Shown: positions 51,701 through 53,509, counted from the first letter of the stretch. The stretch: 64,000 bases of DNA from Symbiodinium natans (GCA_905221605.1 CAJNDS010002636.1:242001-306000), one strand, 5' to 3'. Translations and numbers: made by a program. Notes: a model not told the origin generated them from the letters alone.

Positions 51701-52386
51701 CCTTGCCTCCATATGCCTTCAGTTTAAACACTGGCTCCTTTCAATTGCTCAAGGCACTAAAAACACAGCACCACCATTCTTTCTCAAGTAAACTCACACA
51801 CAAGAAGCGAGGCAAGAGGTCCAAGAAGTGCCCAGCGTCGGAGATCCACTGAAGGGCTTCTTGTGGCACCACGCCCTGGGGCCCATTAGAGCCGGAGTAG
51901 GCCAGGCCGTTGATGATGAGCGAGTCAAAGCTCTCTTCGGTGAGGAAGTTGATAACGTCGATGGCGCGCGTATTGTTGGGCACAACCTGGAACACAGAGA
52001 GGAACGCAGCAACAACGAGTCGAAGCAACAGAGGGATCTTGGATTCTGGTCCGAAAACCCGGTCGAGGTCTGGCCTTTCGGGGCGAATATGCTGTTTAAT
52101 CCAGTAGATGACTATATGGGCCTGGTCCAAGTTGATCGCAGGCACCTTTCGACGTGCTTCCCAAGTCCACGTGAGAATGTTCGCGATCGTTTTGGGGTCG
52201 GGGTTCGGGGCCTACTAGGCTTCATACGCTTTAGGATTGTTGTTTTCAAAACCTAAACCAAAGACTCAGAGAAAAGTTTGCCACTGGTTGACAGCTGAAG
52301 AAGCTTCGATCACGCACCGATCATTGTCCGGATATGTAGTCGGGTAGTTGCTGCTGGCAACACAATCGCCCTCGACAACGCAGGAC
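1049..52386 (-). CDS. Giant mosaic receptor-like gene (overall model, 5' end not found)
   Basis: Some forty exons on one strand encode adhesion-type domains in this order: CUB-like x6, MAM x about 4, RCC1 blades, SRCR, Kelch, Cys-rich ephrin-receptor-like repeats, a hydrophobic segment, and a Lys/Glu tail with a stop. Such domains are typical of secreted or surface proteins, so I infer a type I membrane protein with a very large ectodomain; no ligand or pathway can be named. Exon 34819-34932 holds the end of a CUB-like module and the start of a MAM domain. Exon 24038-24419 holds the end of a MAM domain and the start of an RCC1 blade. These prove part of the chain. The other joins are inferred from order and phase. 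No signal peptide or start exon was recognised upstream of 52386. Introns range from about 100 nt to 2.7 kb and carry nearly all the TTTAGGG arrays of the window. It could instead be two or three adjacent genes, most plausibly split between RCC1, SRCR, Kelch and the Cys-rich part. Confidence 0.6.
1691..1889. mobile_element. MITE-like element, family 2
   Basis: The ends read CCCCAGAGACTCCAATACCC and, inverted, CCCCAAGAGACTAACAATAC, each followed by CCTTAAC-AAGGA. The interior repeats a GGAATATTCCTTACATGAT unit. The element ends within about 10 bases of the stop codon of the transmembrane exon. Confidence 0.65.
1914..2016 (-). CDS. Transmembrane-segment exon
   Basis: After an acceptor (CAAG, then GTCATGG) the minus strand encodes about 34 mostly hydrophobic residues, beginning [20 protein letters not shown] and continuing through a Leu/Ala/Val stretch to PVAG, then Arg-Arg. 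One membrane span followed by positive charges fits a type I stop-transfer sequence. Read straight on, the frame stops at TAG 1897-1899, so this may be the true C-terminus. A GC donor at 1913 would instead lead to the charged exon at 1049-1203. An inverted-repeat element (1691-1889) begins within about 10 bases downstream of the stop. Confidence 0.55.
2297..2550. repeat. CCCTAAA array and TTTAGGG array facing each other
   Basis: About ten perfect CCCTAAA units at 2297-2364. A degenerate TTTAGGG array follows at 2470-2550, giving inverted arrays about 100 bases apart. Confidence 0.9.
2867..3008 (-). CDS. Exon of unknown domain, upstream of the TM exon
   Basis: An open stretch with protein-like composition encodes [20 protein letters not shown], followed by a segment with [20 protein letters not shown] donor is possible at 2866. 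The acceptor side is uncertain, around 3000-3008. The alternation of hydrophobic and polar residues suggests a beta-rich extracellular module. I do not recognise the family. Confidence 0.4.
3760..3852 (-). CDS. 31-residue phase-0 exon, unknown
   Basis: The exon is flanked by CCAG before 3852 and by a GT donor at 3759. It is exactly 93 nt and open, and begins [17 protein letters not shown]. Both boundaries read CAG|GTC, so the same hexamer occurs at the start and end of the exon. It probably belongs to the juxtamembrane part of the giant gene. The function is unknown. Confidence 0.5.
3975..4083 (-). CDS. Possible exon, frame undecided
   Basis: After an acceptor GTGTCAG two frames look protein-like. 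One is Ala-rich ([18 protein letters not shown]...). The other is Cys-rich ([17 protein letters not shown]...). The Cys-rich reading would match the neighbouring Cys-rich modules. I cannot choose between them, and the 3' limit is approximate. Confidence 0.25.
4084..5169. other. Non-coding stretch, probably intronic
   Basis: I see no domain in any frame. It contains C-rich tracts near 4265-4320 and 4740-4770 but no TTTAGGG array, and is one of the few array-free gaps below 52 kb. Confidence 0.4.
5170..5442 (-). CDS. Cys-containing extracellular module exon
   Basis: From an acceptor CTGACAG to a GT donor at 5169, 91 codons are open. The first part reads [20 protein letters not shown]. The second contains six cysteines, including CRGGGAC and NECAEG. 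The spacing resembles the CxxGxxC modules at 13655-13752 and 11696-12124 (for example CFTGEDC), so these may be one repeated domain type that I cannot name. Confidence 0.55.
5595..5735 (+). repeat. Degenerate TTTAGGG array
   Basis: Units of TTTAGGG mixed with TTCAGGG, TGAGGG and TGCAGGG, an eroded array in the intron between exons 5955-6060 and 5170-5442. Confidence 0.85.
5955..6060 (-). CDS. Cys-rich ephrin-receptor-like/GCC2-GCC3-like exon
   Basis: After TGCTCAAG the minus strand reads [17 protein letters not shown], then CATCAAQG. CxCxPGY followed by CxxC is the signature of ephrin-receptor-like and GCC2/GCC3 repeats. It continues the series at 7003-9957. The donor is uncertain. Confidence 0.6.
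6061..7002. other. Intronic, with one CCCTAAA array
   Basis: No exon was recognised. A CCCTAAA array of about ten units lies at 6900-6978, directly 3' (plus strand) of unremarkable sequence. Its plus-strand end is about 25 bases from the exon at 7003. Confidence 0.5.
6901..7170 (-). repeat. CCCTAAA arrays flanking a Cys-rich exon
   Basis: Arrays at 6901-6978 and 7115-7170 bracket exon 7003-7070 on both sides, leaving only some 25 and 45 bases between array and exon. Confidence 0.9.
7003..7819 (-). CDS. Two joined Cys-rich (ephrin-receptor-like) exons
   Basis: Exon 7747-7819 reads [20 protein letters not shown], then ICRPG. Exon 7003-7070 reads [20 protein letters not shown], then GN. Joining a GC donor (CCCAG|GCTGCC at 7747/7746) to the acceptor TTGGCAG before 7070 restores [17 protein letters not shown], the standard CxCxPGYxxxxxxCxxC repeat. 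The 676-nt intron carries two CCCTAAA arrays (7115-7170, 7600-7710). Confidence 0.7.
7600..7710 (-). repeat. CCCTAAA array
   Basis: About a dozen units with single-base variants, ending some 35 bases from exon 7747-7819. Confidence 0.9.
8082..8752. repeat. CCCTAAA and TTTTAGGG arrays
   Basis: CCCTAAA at 8082-8135 and 8527-8560, then an octamer block TTTTAGGG at 8695-8752 in the opposite orientation. The exon 8603-8667 lies between the last two. Confidence 0.9.
8603..8667 (-). CDS. Cys-rich repeat exon
   Basis: After CATGGAG the minus strand reads [19 protein letters not shown], then NCTAP. GSTSxxxCxCxPG is identical in layout to the exon at 7747-7819. The 3' limit is approximate, because a GC donor after NCT is possible. 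Confidence 0.6.
9885..9957 (-). CDS. Cys-rich repeat exon
   Basis: After AACCCAG the exon reads [20 protein letters not shown], then CSVCP. CxPCxxGTFKxxxGNxxCxxCP is the core of an ephrin-receptor-like repeat and should precede the exon at 8603-8667. The reading frame is different from the long open frame spanning 9760-10359. Confidence 0.65.
9958..11695. other. Intronic stretch without recognised exon
   Basis: Several open frames exist but none shows a domain or Cys pattern. Short TTTAGGG-type arrays occur only at 11325-11345 and 11445-11485, close to the next exon. Confidence 0.4.
11696..12124 (-). CDS. Large exon: unknown Cys module followed by Cys-rich repeat
   Basis: The exon opens after CGCAAG with [20 protein letters not shown]. 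It continues through CFTGEDCVV and a hydrophobic beta-rich part, then ends with [10 protein letters not shown] and [20 protein letters not shown]. The last part is an ephrin-receptor-like/GCC2-GCC3-like repeat. The first 100 residues are an unrecognised domain with the same CxxGxxC motif seen at 13655-13752. A GT donor is likely after GFW at 11695; the open frame continues to about 11660. Confidence 0.75.
12245..12356. mobile_element. MITE-like element, family 2, second copy
   Basis: The arms of nearly 50 bp read TACCCAGAGACTCCGAAACC and onward to ATACCTTAAAT, and are repeated inverted at the right end with few differences. The whole 112-bp element could fold into one hairpin. It lies just upstream (minus strand) of exon 11696-12124. 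Confidence 0.75.
12634..12752 (+). repeat. Long TTTAGGG array
   Basis: Seventeen units with a single TTTCGGG variant. It adjoins exon 12757-12906 directly on its 3' (minus-strand) side. Confidence 0.95.
12757..12906 (-). CDS. Probable exon, unknown domain
   Basis: The open frame includes [19 protein letters not shown] and then [18 protein letters not shown]. It is GC-rich like the confirmed exons and is wedged between a CUB-independent Cys module upstream and a 120-bp TTTAGGG array downstream (12634-12752). Both limits are approximate. Confidence 0.45.
13138..13420 (+). repeat. TTTAGGG array followed by GGGGCTT array
   Basis: Fourteen near-perfect TTTAGGG units (13138-13240), 60 bases of other sequence, then about a dozen perfect GGGGCTT heptamers (13304-13392) merging back into TTTAGGG. 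Confidence 0.95.
13655..13752 (-). CDS. Probable exon with CxxGxxC module
   Basis: After GCAGAG the minus strand encodes [20 protein letters not shown], then [18 protein letters not shown] parallels CFTGEDC in exon 11696-12124. The donor side is uncertain. Confidence 0.45.
14185..14275. mobile_element. MITE-like element, family 1, second copy
   Basis: It has the same termini as 228-329 (TTGGGATGTTCCTCCTTAT at one end, its inverse at the other), is 91 bp long, and contains the inner word AACAGTCCTTA. Flanking octamers GTGTTAGA and GTGCTCGA may be a decayed target duplication. Confidence 0.65.
14395..14490 (+). repeat. TTTAGGG array
   Basis: Thirteen units, one TTTCGGA variant, in a stretch between Kelch exon about 14786 and exon 13752. 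Confidence 0.9.
14638..14721. repeat. (ACTAT)n pentanucleotide microsatellite
   Basis: ACTAT/ACTAC repeats with minor interruptions, in the last recognised Kelch intron region. Confidence 0.9.
14786..17787 (-). CDS. Kelch-repeat region (at least six exons)
   Basis: The exons are 17214-17787, 16999-17077, about 16665-16723, 15983-16036, 15571-15633 and about 14786-14866. Each carries Kelch hallmarks: a GHxAxWD strand, MLVFAG or MFIFAG, NDLW, and W-x-x-L. Joins that preserve the repeat are GC donor 17213 to acceptor 17078, GT donor 16998 to 16724, GT donor 15982 to 15634, and GC donor 15570 to 14867. Two of these introns interrupt at the same point, two bases into the Met codon before the LVFAG/FIFAG strand. 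Kelch repeats form beta-propellers that bind proteins or sugars. This propeller follows an SRCR domain and is extracellular by context. One blade between 16665 and 16036 is incomplete in my model. Confidence 0.85.
15455..15545. repeat. TTTAGGG/CCCTAAA inverted arrays
   Basis: A short TTTAGGG run is followed 25 bases later by CCCTAAA with TCCTAAA variants. Confidence 0.85.
15652..15773. mobile_element. MITE-like element, GGGACTTAGTA termini
   Basis: The ends are GGGACTTAGTA and TACTAAGTCCC. The interior has two copies of AATTGAGGTTATAAG. It lies about 20 bases upstream of the acceptor of Kelch exon 15571-15633. No clear target duplication was seen. TATAAGTA-type words also occur at 23655-23735 and 51040-51100, perhaps relatives. 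Confidence 0.5.
15903..16140. repeat. Arrays on both sides of a Kelch exon
   Basis: CCCTAAA at 15903-15950 and TTTAGGG/CTTAGGG at 16047-16140 flank the 54-nt Kelch exon 15983-16036, in opposite orientations. Confidence 0.9.
16804..16960 (+). repeat. TTTTGGGG octamer array
   Basis: About 17 perfect octamers with one GGTGGGG break, inside the Kelch intron 16724-16998. The octamer equals the telomere unit of hypotrich ciliates, here as a local variant. Confidence 0.95.
17112..17150 (-). repeat. CCCTAAA array filling a 136-nt Kelch intron
   Basis: Five units lie between acceptor 17078 and donor 17213. Confidence 0.95.
17214..17787 (-). CDS. Main Kelch exon (three blades)
   Basis: Opening after CTCCAG with [19 protein letters not shown], it encodes a beta-rich lead-in and then three Kelch units. 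These are marked by [40 protein letters not shown] and [20 protein letters not shown], each followed by a DLW/DLS strand. The two-residue VC start fits directly after the last Cys of the SRCR exon 18202-18279. Confidence 0.9.
18202..20008 (-). CDS. SRCR (scavenger receptor Cys-rich) domain in three exons
   Basis: Exon 19888-20008 reads [20 protein letters not shown], then [20 protein letters not shown], the diagnostic SRCR start. A GA donor (AGA|GACGC) joins the acceptor CCGAG before 19135, giving [18 protein letters not shown]. Exon 18202-18279 reads [16 protein letters not shown], then AGLGC, the SRCR C-terminal half. The end of the middle exon (near 19066) is unresolved because an inverted-repeat element (18959-19062) abuts it. 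SRCR domains occur on secreted and membrane receptors. No methionine starts these exons, so simple ORF calling misses them. Confidence 0.85.
18959..19062. mobile_element. Inverted-repeat element with 4-bp target duplication TAAT
   Basis: The ends are CTTACTGTTGGTTTGTAGG and the inverse of CTTACTGTTGGTTAGTAGGG. TAAT occurs on both sides (18955-18958 and 19063-19066). It sits at the 3' edge of the middle SRCR exon, and its termini contain GTTGG and CCAACAG, which could act as splice sites. Confidence 0.75.
19196..19242 (-). repeat. CCCTAAA array in SRCR intron
   Basis: Six perfect units about 60 bases upstream of the middle SRCR exon. Confidence 0.95.
20063..20355. repeat. CCCTAAA array and TTTAGGG/TTTTAGGG array
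   Basis: 20063-20117 is CCCTAAA, upstream of the first SRCR exon. 20284-20355 mixes TTTAGGG and TTTTAGGG and occupies half of the 154-nt RCC1 intron 20280-20433. Confidence 0.95.
20185..24038 (-). CDS. RCC1-type beta-propeller blades (about eight exons)
   Basis: The exons are 23790-23910, 23135-23243, 22765-22853, 22409-22453, 21944-22196, about 21645-21735, 20434-20514 and about 20185-20279. The first blade begins inside exon 24038-24419. Recurrent motifs are H/NTCALxxDGxVKCWG, GQLG or GELGQG, and PAVDLG. Supported joins are donor GT 24037 with acceptor 23911 (KCWGSN), GT 22764 with 22454 ([11 protein letters not shown]), GC 22408 with 22197 (VKCWGTF), GA 21943 with 21736 ([12 protein letters not shown]), and GT 20433 with 20280 (CWGSNAFGQLG). 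RCC1 propellers mediate protein binding. The DG-x-x-CWG type with conserved Cys is usual in extracellular versions. One blade between 21645 and 20514 was not found. Confidence 0.85.
20515..21644. other. Gap in the RCC1 region
   Basis: Sequence logic requires the middle of an RCC1 blade here, but I could not identify it. A 134-codon open frame on the minus strand (20607-21011) with [18 protein letters not shown] is a candidate, though it does not match the blade pattern. Confidence 0.3.
21590..21860. repeat. CCCGAAA/CCCTAAA run and TTTAGGG array around an RCC1 exon
   Basis: CCCGAAA-rich run at 21590-21640 and TTTAGGG array at 21774-21860 lie on either side of exon 21645-21735, inverted relative to each other. 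Confidence 0.9.
22465..22935. repeat. Three arrays around RCC1 exons
   Basis: TTTAGGG 22465-22565, CCCTAAA/CCCCAAA 22677-22750 (both inside intron 22454-22764) and TTTAGGG/TTTGGGG 22877-22935 just upstream of exon 22765-22853. Confidence 0.95.
22985..23113. repeat. (ATTCTATTGC)n-type minisatellite
   Basis: Decamers TTCTATTGCA grading into TTCTATTGTC. It ends about 20 bases from RCC1 exon 23135-23243. Confidence 0.9.
23634..23755. repeat. 84-bp insert flanked by perfect 19-bp direct repeats
   Basis: ATGATGAATCTAACATTTA occurs at 23634-23652 and again at 23737-23755. The insert is AT-rich with ACTTATAA words. The right repeat is close to the 3' side of an RCC1 exon. Thirteen bases of the same word (AATCTAACATTTA) recur at about 63278. 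Confidence 0.7.
24038..24419 (-). CDS. Exon with MAM C-terminal half and RCC1 start
   Basis: After CTTGCAG the exon reads [20 protein letters not shown], then [18 protein letters not shown]. It continues through [17 protein letters not shown] to DAIAVYHL, the second half of a MAM domain. It then runs on without interruption into [20 protein letters not shown], the first strand of an RCC1 blade. It ends in phase 1 with a GT donor at 24037. This exon is the physical proof that MAM and RCC1 parts belong to the same protein. Confidence 0.9.
24450..24485 (-). repeat. CCCTAAA array in MAM intron
   Basis: Five units inside intron 24420-24731. Confidence 0.95.
24732..25876 (-). CDS. Large MAM exon (two complete domains plus half)
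   Basis: This is the longest coding exon of the window, about 381 codons. The first MAM continues from exon 28571-28625 and runs from [20 protein letters not shown] to [11 protein letters not shown]. The second starts [20 protein letters not shown], and the third starts [12 protein letters not shown] and ends at YVY, where a GT donor joins 24419. MAM domains are about 160-residue adhesion modules with conserved Cys, found in meprins, neuropilins and receptor phosphatases. Unlike its paralogue at 34008-34932, the second MAM here has no intron after CLWFE. Confidence 0.92.
25895..26055. repeat. (TA)n and (ACAT)n microsatellite
   Basis: Alternating TA, then about 14 ACAT tetramers, then TA again. 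It starts about 20 bases from the MAM exon acceptor. Confidence 0.95.
27690..27802. mobile_element. Inverted-repeat element, arms about 37 bp
   Basis: The left arm, TACATGTGGGTGGTTGTCAA followed by AATTATGGTCCC, matches the inverse of the right arm, GGGACCCTGATTTTGACAAC followed by TACCCATGTA, with a few mismatches. It is 113 bp long and lies in the 2.7-kb intron between MAM exons. Confidence 0.6.
28571..28625 (-). CDS. Small MAM-start exon
   Basis: After GCGCCAG the exon reads [18 protein letters not shown] and ends in phase 1 at a GT donor. Joined to exon 24732-25876 it gives CGWLHGREQYGLTL, a normal MAM beginning. There is no methionine and only 18 codons, so it is invisible to ORF calling. 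Confidence 0.75.
28643..28818 (+). repeat. TTTAGGG array with TTTTTAGGG block
   Basis: TTTAGGG units enclose four nonamers GGGTTTTTA. It begins about 18 bases from the acceptor of exon 28571-28625. Confidence 0.95.
29240..29720. repeat. TTGAGGG array within TTTAGGG
   Basis: Short CCCTAAA at 29240-29300. From 29452 to 29720 the array is mainly perfect TTGAGGG (about 20 units) bounded by TTTAGGG, and it starts nine bases inside intron 29443-30309. Confidence 0.95.
29310..33907 (-). CDS. MAM domain split over four small exons
   Basis: The exons are 33833-33907 ([16 protein letters not shown]...), 31552-31624 ([20 protein letters not shown]...), 30310-30374 (...[17 protein letters not shown]) and about 29310-29442 ([19 protein letters not shown]...). 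Together with the last residues of exon 34008-34475 they follow the MAM order TGP, SPxF, LxFxYHM, LxxxxW, W-xxSGDxGxxWxxxxVxLP. Intron 33908-34007 is a 96-bp inverted-repeat element. Intron 31625-33832 holds the GC-rich island. Intron 29443-30309 is almost wholly telomere-like repeat. The donor after YHM is probably GA. The link to exon 28571-28625 lacks a few residues. Confidence 0.75.
29755..30270. repeat. Diverged GGG-rich repeats, G-run and CCCTAAA/CCCGAAA array
   Basis: 29755-30060 consists of eroded TAGGGTT/ATAGGGTT words, then a 16-G run near 30080, then CCCTAAA/CCCGAAA at 30160-30270. Together with 29452-29720 this fills the whole intron. Confidence 0.85.
30385..30705 (+). repeat. TTTAGGG arrays
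   Basis: 30385-30550 is degenerate, with GCGGTTTAGGGTTGAGGGA repeats. 30630-30705 is regular. The first begins 11 bases from exon 30310-30374. Confidence 0.9.
30905..31510. repeat. Inverted CCCTAAA and TTTAGGG arrays
   Basis: CCCTAAA then CCCCTGAA (30905-31010), sixteen TTTAGGG (31095-31210), then CCCTTAAA-type octamers (31340-31510). Confidence 0.95.
31695..33395. repeat. GC-rich island with diverged internal repeats
   Basis: This is a 1.7-kb block of very high GC inside intron 31625-33832. It has a C-rich tract (31895-31985), repeated GATGCTCATGATGCT or GCATCATCGA words (near 32500, 32670, 32700, 32790, 33065, 33200), repeated CCTCGTAAATACC words, and a 32-bp perfect palindrome at 32941-32972. 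The open frames in it are products of composition. Confidence 0.7.
33908..34003. mobile_element. Introner: 96-bp TIR element that is an entire intron
   Basis: Perfect 14-bp terminal repeats CTGGGTTGTGCTTT/AAAGCACAACCCAG are flanked by TGTC on both sides (33904-33907, 34004-34007). On the minus strand the coding sequence ...TCG CTG ATA resumes as GAC AGC CCC after exact removal of the element plus one TGTC/GACA copy. The 5' splice site is the GA of the duplicated GACA, and the 3' splice site is the AG at the tip of the inverted repeat. The join continues the MAM domain in frame (PWSLI to DSPGA). Confidence 0.8.
34008..34475 (-). CDS. MAM exon
   Basis: After AGCCAG it reads [20 protein letters not shown], then [12 protein letters not shown], and continues through SALLFSF-like strands to VRVDALLAL, completing one MAM. 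The next MAM then begins with [20 protein letters not shown]. It is closely similar to the second MAM of exon 24732-25876 (shared NSTWQR, DAFG/DPFG, EGS-FLQAVG), so the domains arose by internal duplication. It ends at a GA donor (CTGATA|GACACT). Confidence 0.92.
34750..34800. repeat. (CT)n in MAM intron
   Basis: About 20 CT units inside intron 34476-34818. Confidence 0.95.
34819..37973 (-). CDS. CUB-like module a, last exon fused to MAM
   Basis: The exons are 37892-37973 ([20 protein letters not shown]...), about 36550-36614 ([17 protein letters not shown]), 35127-35201 ([20 protein letters not shown]...WRS) and 34819-34932 ([17 protein letters not shown], continuing [14 protein letters not shown]). 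The last exon runs from the CUB-like GWKIC end straight into a MAM start. A few residues between FSVE and VNG are missing from the model. Module a also differs from the others by an extra intron inside its second exon. Confidence 0.8.
35202..36549. repeat. Intronic block with a 200-base imperfect duplication
   Basis: AGCTTAGTAAGCAGGCTGCT at about 35489 and AGCTTAGTGCGCAGTCGGCT at about 35696 begin related copies (both continue into GACGAAC-GGGC). The word ATCATGCTGA-CTTTCC recurs near 35615 and 36440. No TTTAGGG array and no exon were found here. Confidence 0.45.
36718..36796 (+). repeat. TTTAGGG then TTTGGGG array
   Basis: Four TTTAGGG and then seven perfect TTTGGGG heptamers. Confidence 0.95.
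37300..37620. repeat. Imperfect tandem repeat, about 115-bp unit
   Basis: Three diverged units share GAAGCAAGCTTG, GCAAACACAATGCTCGCATC-like and TTTGGACAGGAT words. A C-run interrupts one unit at 37458-37482. The same repeat occurs at 48455-48640. Confidence 0.6.
37820..38045. repeat. Short arrays flanking exon 1 of CUB-like module a
   Basis: CCCTAAA-type at 37820-37880 and TTTAGGG at 37978-38045 lie within about 12 and 5 bases of exon 37892-37973. Confidence 0.9.
38046..39989. other. Intronic block between CUB modules a and b
   Basis: It contains diverged repeats around ATGGAACAGAGTCTCGTGCC, ATGGAGCAGAGTTTTCGTGC and similar (38265-38680), and a few isolated TTTAGGG words near 38800-38870. 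No exon was recognised. Confidence 0.4.
39990..40672 (-). CDS. CUB-like module b (three exons)
   Basis: The exons are 40591-40672 ([20 protein letters not shown]...), 40243-40389 ([20 protein letters not shown], then [12 protein letters not shown]) and 39990-40034 ([15 protein letters not shown]). The order SCxxEGDCxxSSNYPxxYPxxDxCxI, then AIRVxxFxTE, then DxLTVNGxxYSG, then GWKIC resembles a CUB domain (Cys pair, SPNYPxxYP, F.ly..D.L.V..g). I call it CUB-like because the later Cys pair differs. The intron after SS uses a GA donor (TCC|GACGAT). Confidence 0.85.
41483..41545 (+). repeat. TTTAGGG array
   Basis: Nine perfect units. Confidence 0.95.
42280..42625. repeat. Tandem repeat, two units of about 170 bp
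   Basis: Each unit runs from GGCCAGAAGAGGC through GGAATTCGCGCGAAACCACA and GCGGGAGCGTCGAAAC to CGTTGCGGCCCG. The GGAATTCGCG...AAACCACAG sub-motif is repeated two or three times per unit. Confidence 0.8.
43580..43825. repeat. Inverted arrays flanking exon 3 of CUB module c
   Basis: CCCTAAA/CCCCAAA at 43580-43650 ends five bases from exon 43655-43690. TTTAGGG at 43768-43825 lies on the other side in opposite orientation. Confidence 0.9.
43655..44695 (-). CDS. CUB-like module c (three exons)
   Basis: The exons are 44632-44695 ([20 protein letters not shown], then N), 44166-44330 ([20 protein letters not shown]...VNGAEFSG...) and about 43655-43690 ([13 protein letters not shown]). The first exon ends at a GA donor (CAAT|GATCC), and the second at a GA donor (GCA|GACTC). 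The second exon is nearly identical at DNA level to that of module e, with about eight differences in 165 bases. An inverted-repeat element (44467-44583) lies just inside the first intron. Confidence 0.85.
44467..44583. mobile_element. Inverted-repeat element in a CUB-module intron
   Basis: The ends are CCCCTAATATTAAACCCACC and the inverse of CCCCTAATACTAAACCCCCC, both continuing into CTACCCCC. It is 117 bp long and starts about 50 bases inside the first intron of module c. The orthologous intron of module e has no such element. Confidence 0.6.
45710..46693 (-). CDS. CUB-like module d (three exons)
   Basis: The exons are 46612-46693 ([20 protein letters not shown], then NDVCQIK), 45965-46111 ([20 protein letters not shown]...) and about 45710-45767 ([16 protein letters not shown]). 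The first intron is GT (AAG|GTGACT) and the second uses a GA donor (TCC|GACGAT). It is most similar to module b. Confidence 0.85.
46379..46475 (+). repeat. TTTAGGG array in CUB module d intron
   Basis: About a dozen units with single variants between exons 1 and 2 of module d. Confidence 0.95.
47400..47492. repeat. Purine-only tandem repeat
   Basis: Four units of about 22 bp, each a run of seven or more G, then TCA or TTA, then seven or eight A and G (for example GGGGGGGTCAAAAAAAAG). There is strong strand asymmetry. Confidence 0.85.
47978..48058 (+). repeat. TTTAGGG array
   Basis: Eleven perfect units. Confidence 0.95.
48455..48640. repeat. Copy of the 37.3-kb repeat
   Basis: Units share TTTGCA-ACACAATGCTCGCATC, GGTTCGGACAGGATTCGTAT and GGAAGCAAGCTTG, with a G-run at 48519-48536. 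Compare 37300-37620. Confidence 0.65.
48930..50509 (-). CDS. CUB-like module e (three exons)
   Basis: The exons are 50446-50509 ([20 protein letters not shown], then N), 49979-50143 ([20 protein letters not shown]...) and about 48930-48974 ([14 protein letters not shown]). The first exon uses a GC donor (CAAT|GCTTC) where its near-identical partner, module c, uses GA. Flanking introns share no obvious sequence with those of module c. Confidence 0.85.
49010..49083 (+). repeat. TTTAGGG/TTTCGGG array next to CUB module e exon 3
   Basis: About nine units beginning some 36 bases upstream (minus strand) of exon 48930-48974. Confidence 0.9.
49572..49674. mobile_element. MITE-like element, family 1, third copy
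   Basis: The termini are GTGGGATGTTCCCCCCTTGT and its imperfect inverse. The inner repeats AACAGTCCTTAAGAGGG and AACAGTCCTTCACAGGG face each other. It is flanked by CTTATAGG and CTTATAAG, an 8-bp duplication with one difference. A degraded fourth copy is recognisable at about 49250-49350. Both lie in the intron between exons 2 and 3 of CUB-like module e. Confidence 0.65.
51230..51295 (+). repeat. Degenerate TTTAGGG array downstream of CUB module f exon 3
   Basis: Units with extra T or A, about 50 bases from the exon. Confidence 0.85.
51347..52386 (-). CDS. CUB-like module f (three exons, most N-terminal found)
   Basis: The exons are 52305-52386 ([20 protein letters not shown], then NDRCVIE), 51840-51986 ([20 protein letters not shown]...IINGLAYSG) and about 51347-51396 ([15 protein letters not shown]). 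The first donor is GC (GAA|GCTTC) and the second GA (TCC|GACGC). The exon begins in phase 2 (AG|G TCC TGC), as all six modules do, so an upstream exon must exist. I could not find it in 52.4-55.4 kb. Confidence 0.85.
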
Positions 52387-52467
52387 CTCAGTTCCAGGCT
52401 GCGGCTACACCCACCCAAAGAGCAGGGAGTCAGGCTCAGGGTCGCGTACATTTTCAGCTGCACCTCT

Positions 52468-52560
52468 TAGGTTTAGGGTTTAGGGTTTAGGGTTTAGGGT
52501 TTAGGGTTTAGGGTTTAGGGTTTAGGGTTTAGGGGTTAGGGGTTTAGGGTTTAGGGTTTA
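52468..52560 (+). repeat. Last TTTAGGG array of the window
   Basis: Twelve units, some 80 bases upstream (minus strand) of the first CUB exon found. No further array occurs to 64000. Confidence 0.95.
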
Positions 52561-53509
52561 CTTGTCTGGCTTTTCCGCCTACGATCCCAAACTACAACCA
52601 GTCCACGCCGGCAGACGCTGTGGAACTCCGAAGTAGCGCTGCTGGCTTCACTACAGATGACCTTTTGTTTGCTTTCCTGCAGATCCAAACTAAATTGAAC
52701 TAACATGGAAACTGCACAACGGAATTCTAATTCTAGTTCCGCTTAAACAACTTCACGTCAGCGACCCACGAACAACATGCAAGAATGGGCCCCCGAAACT
52801 TACAGGAAAGCTGAAACTGTGGTCCCTCATACACGATTTTTCCGCCTCAAGAAAGTCTTCAGTTTCCTCGCCAGTTTGAGGATAGATCATTACCCTGACC
52901 CCAAACCCTGAACCCGAAACCCTAAACCTAAGCCCTCCAGGCAGCCTGCCAACTTGGGCAGCCTGCAACTTCATAGTCCTTTGTAGAGTTCTGAGGGCTC
53001 AGAGGGAGGGGGTCCTGCCGCAATTCCTGAGCTGGGCACCCAGCGCCCTGCACTAGACTCCCCAAGACCTGAAGCCCAGGATGCCCAGGCCGGCACTTCG
53101 AAAAGGCAAAACAAACCGAACTTCCAAACCTTACATCAGCGCCTGCAGATTTTGAGGGCTGGGCCCAGAAGTGACCTGCCACGAGGGCGTGCCTGCAGGG
53201 AGTCTTGGGTCTTGGGGTTTCTGCCTCGGGGCTCACAGAGCTCTTGGCCAGCTTATGGCCCACCGCAGCGCCGATTGGGGGGTTTTGGCACGGGACTGAA
53301 AACGAAAGGCTTCGAACGTGGCGCTCCCACTGTTGTGAGATGTTGGGGCCCGACAGGACAAATGGCTGCGATTCCAGGCTGACAGGAAAGGGCAGCGGTG
53401 GGGGCGGCATGATGACATTGCGAGAAGAAATGCTGAACGTCAAAGGCTGGCAGCATGGAAACAATATGCGAACATTACTTTAAGGCTTTGTTCGGAAAAC
53501 TCCGCTCTT

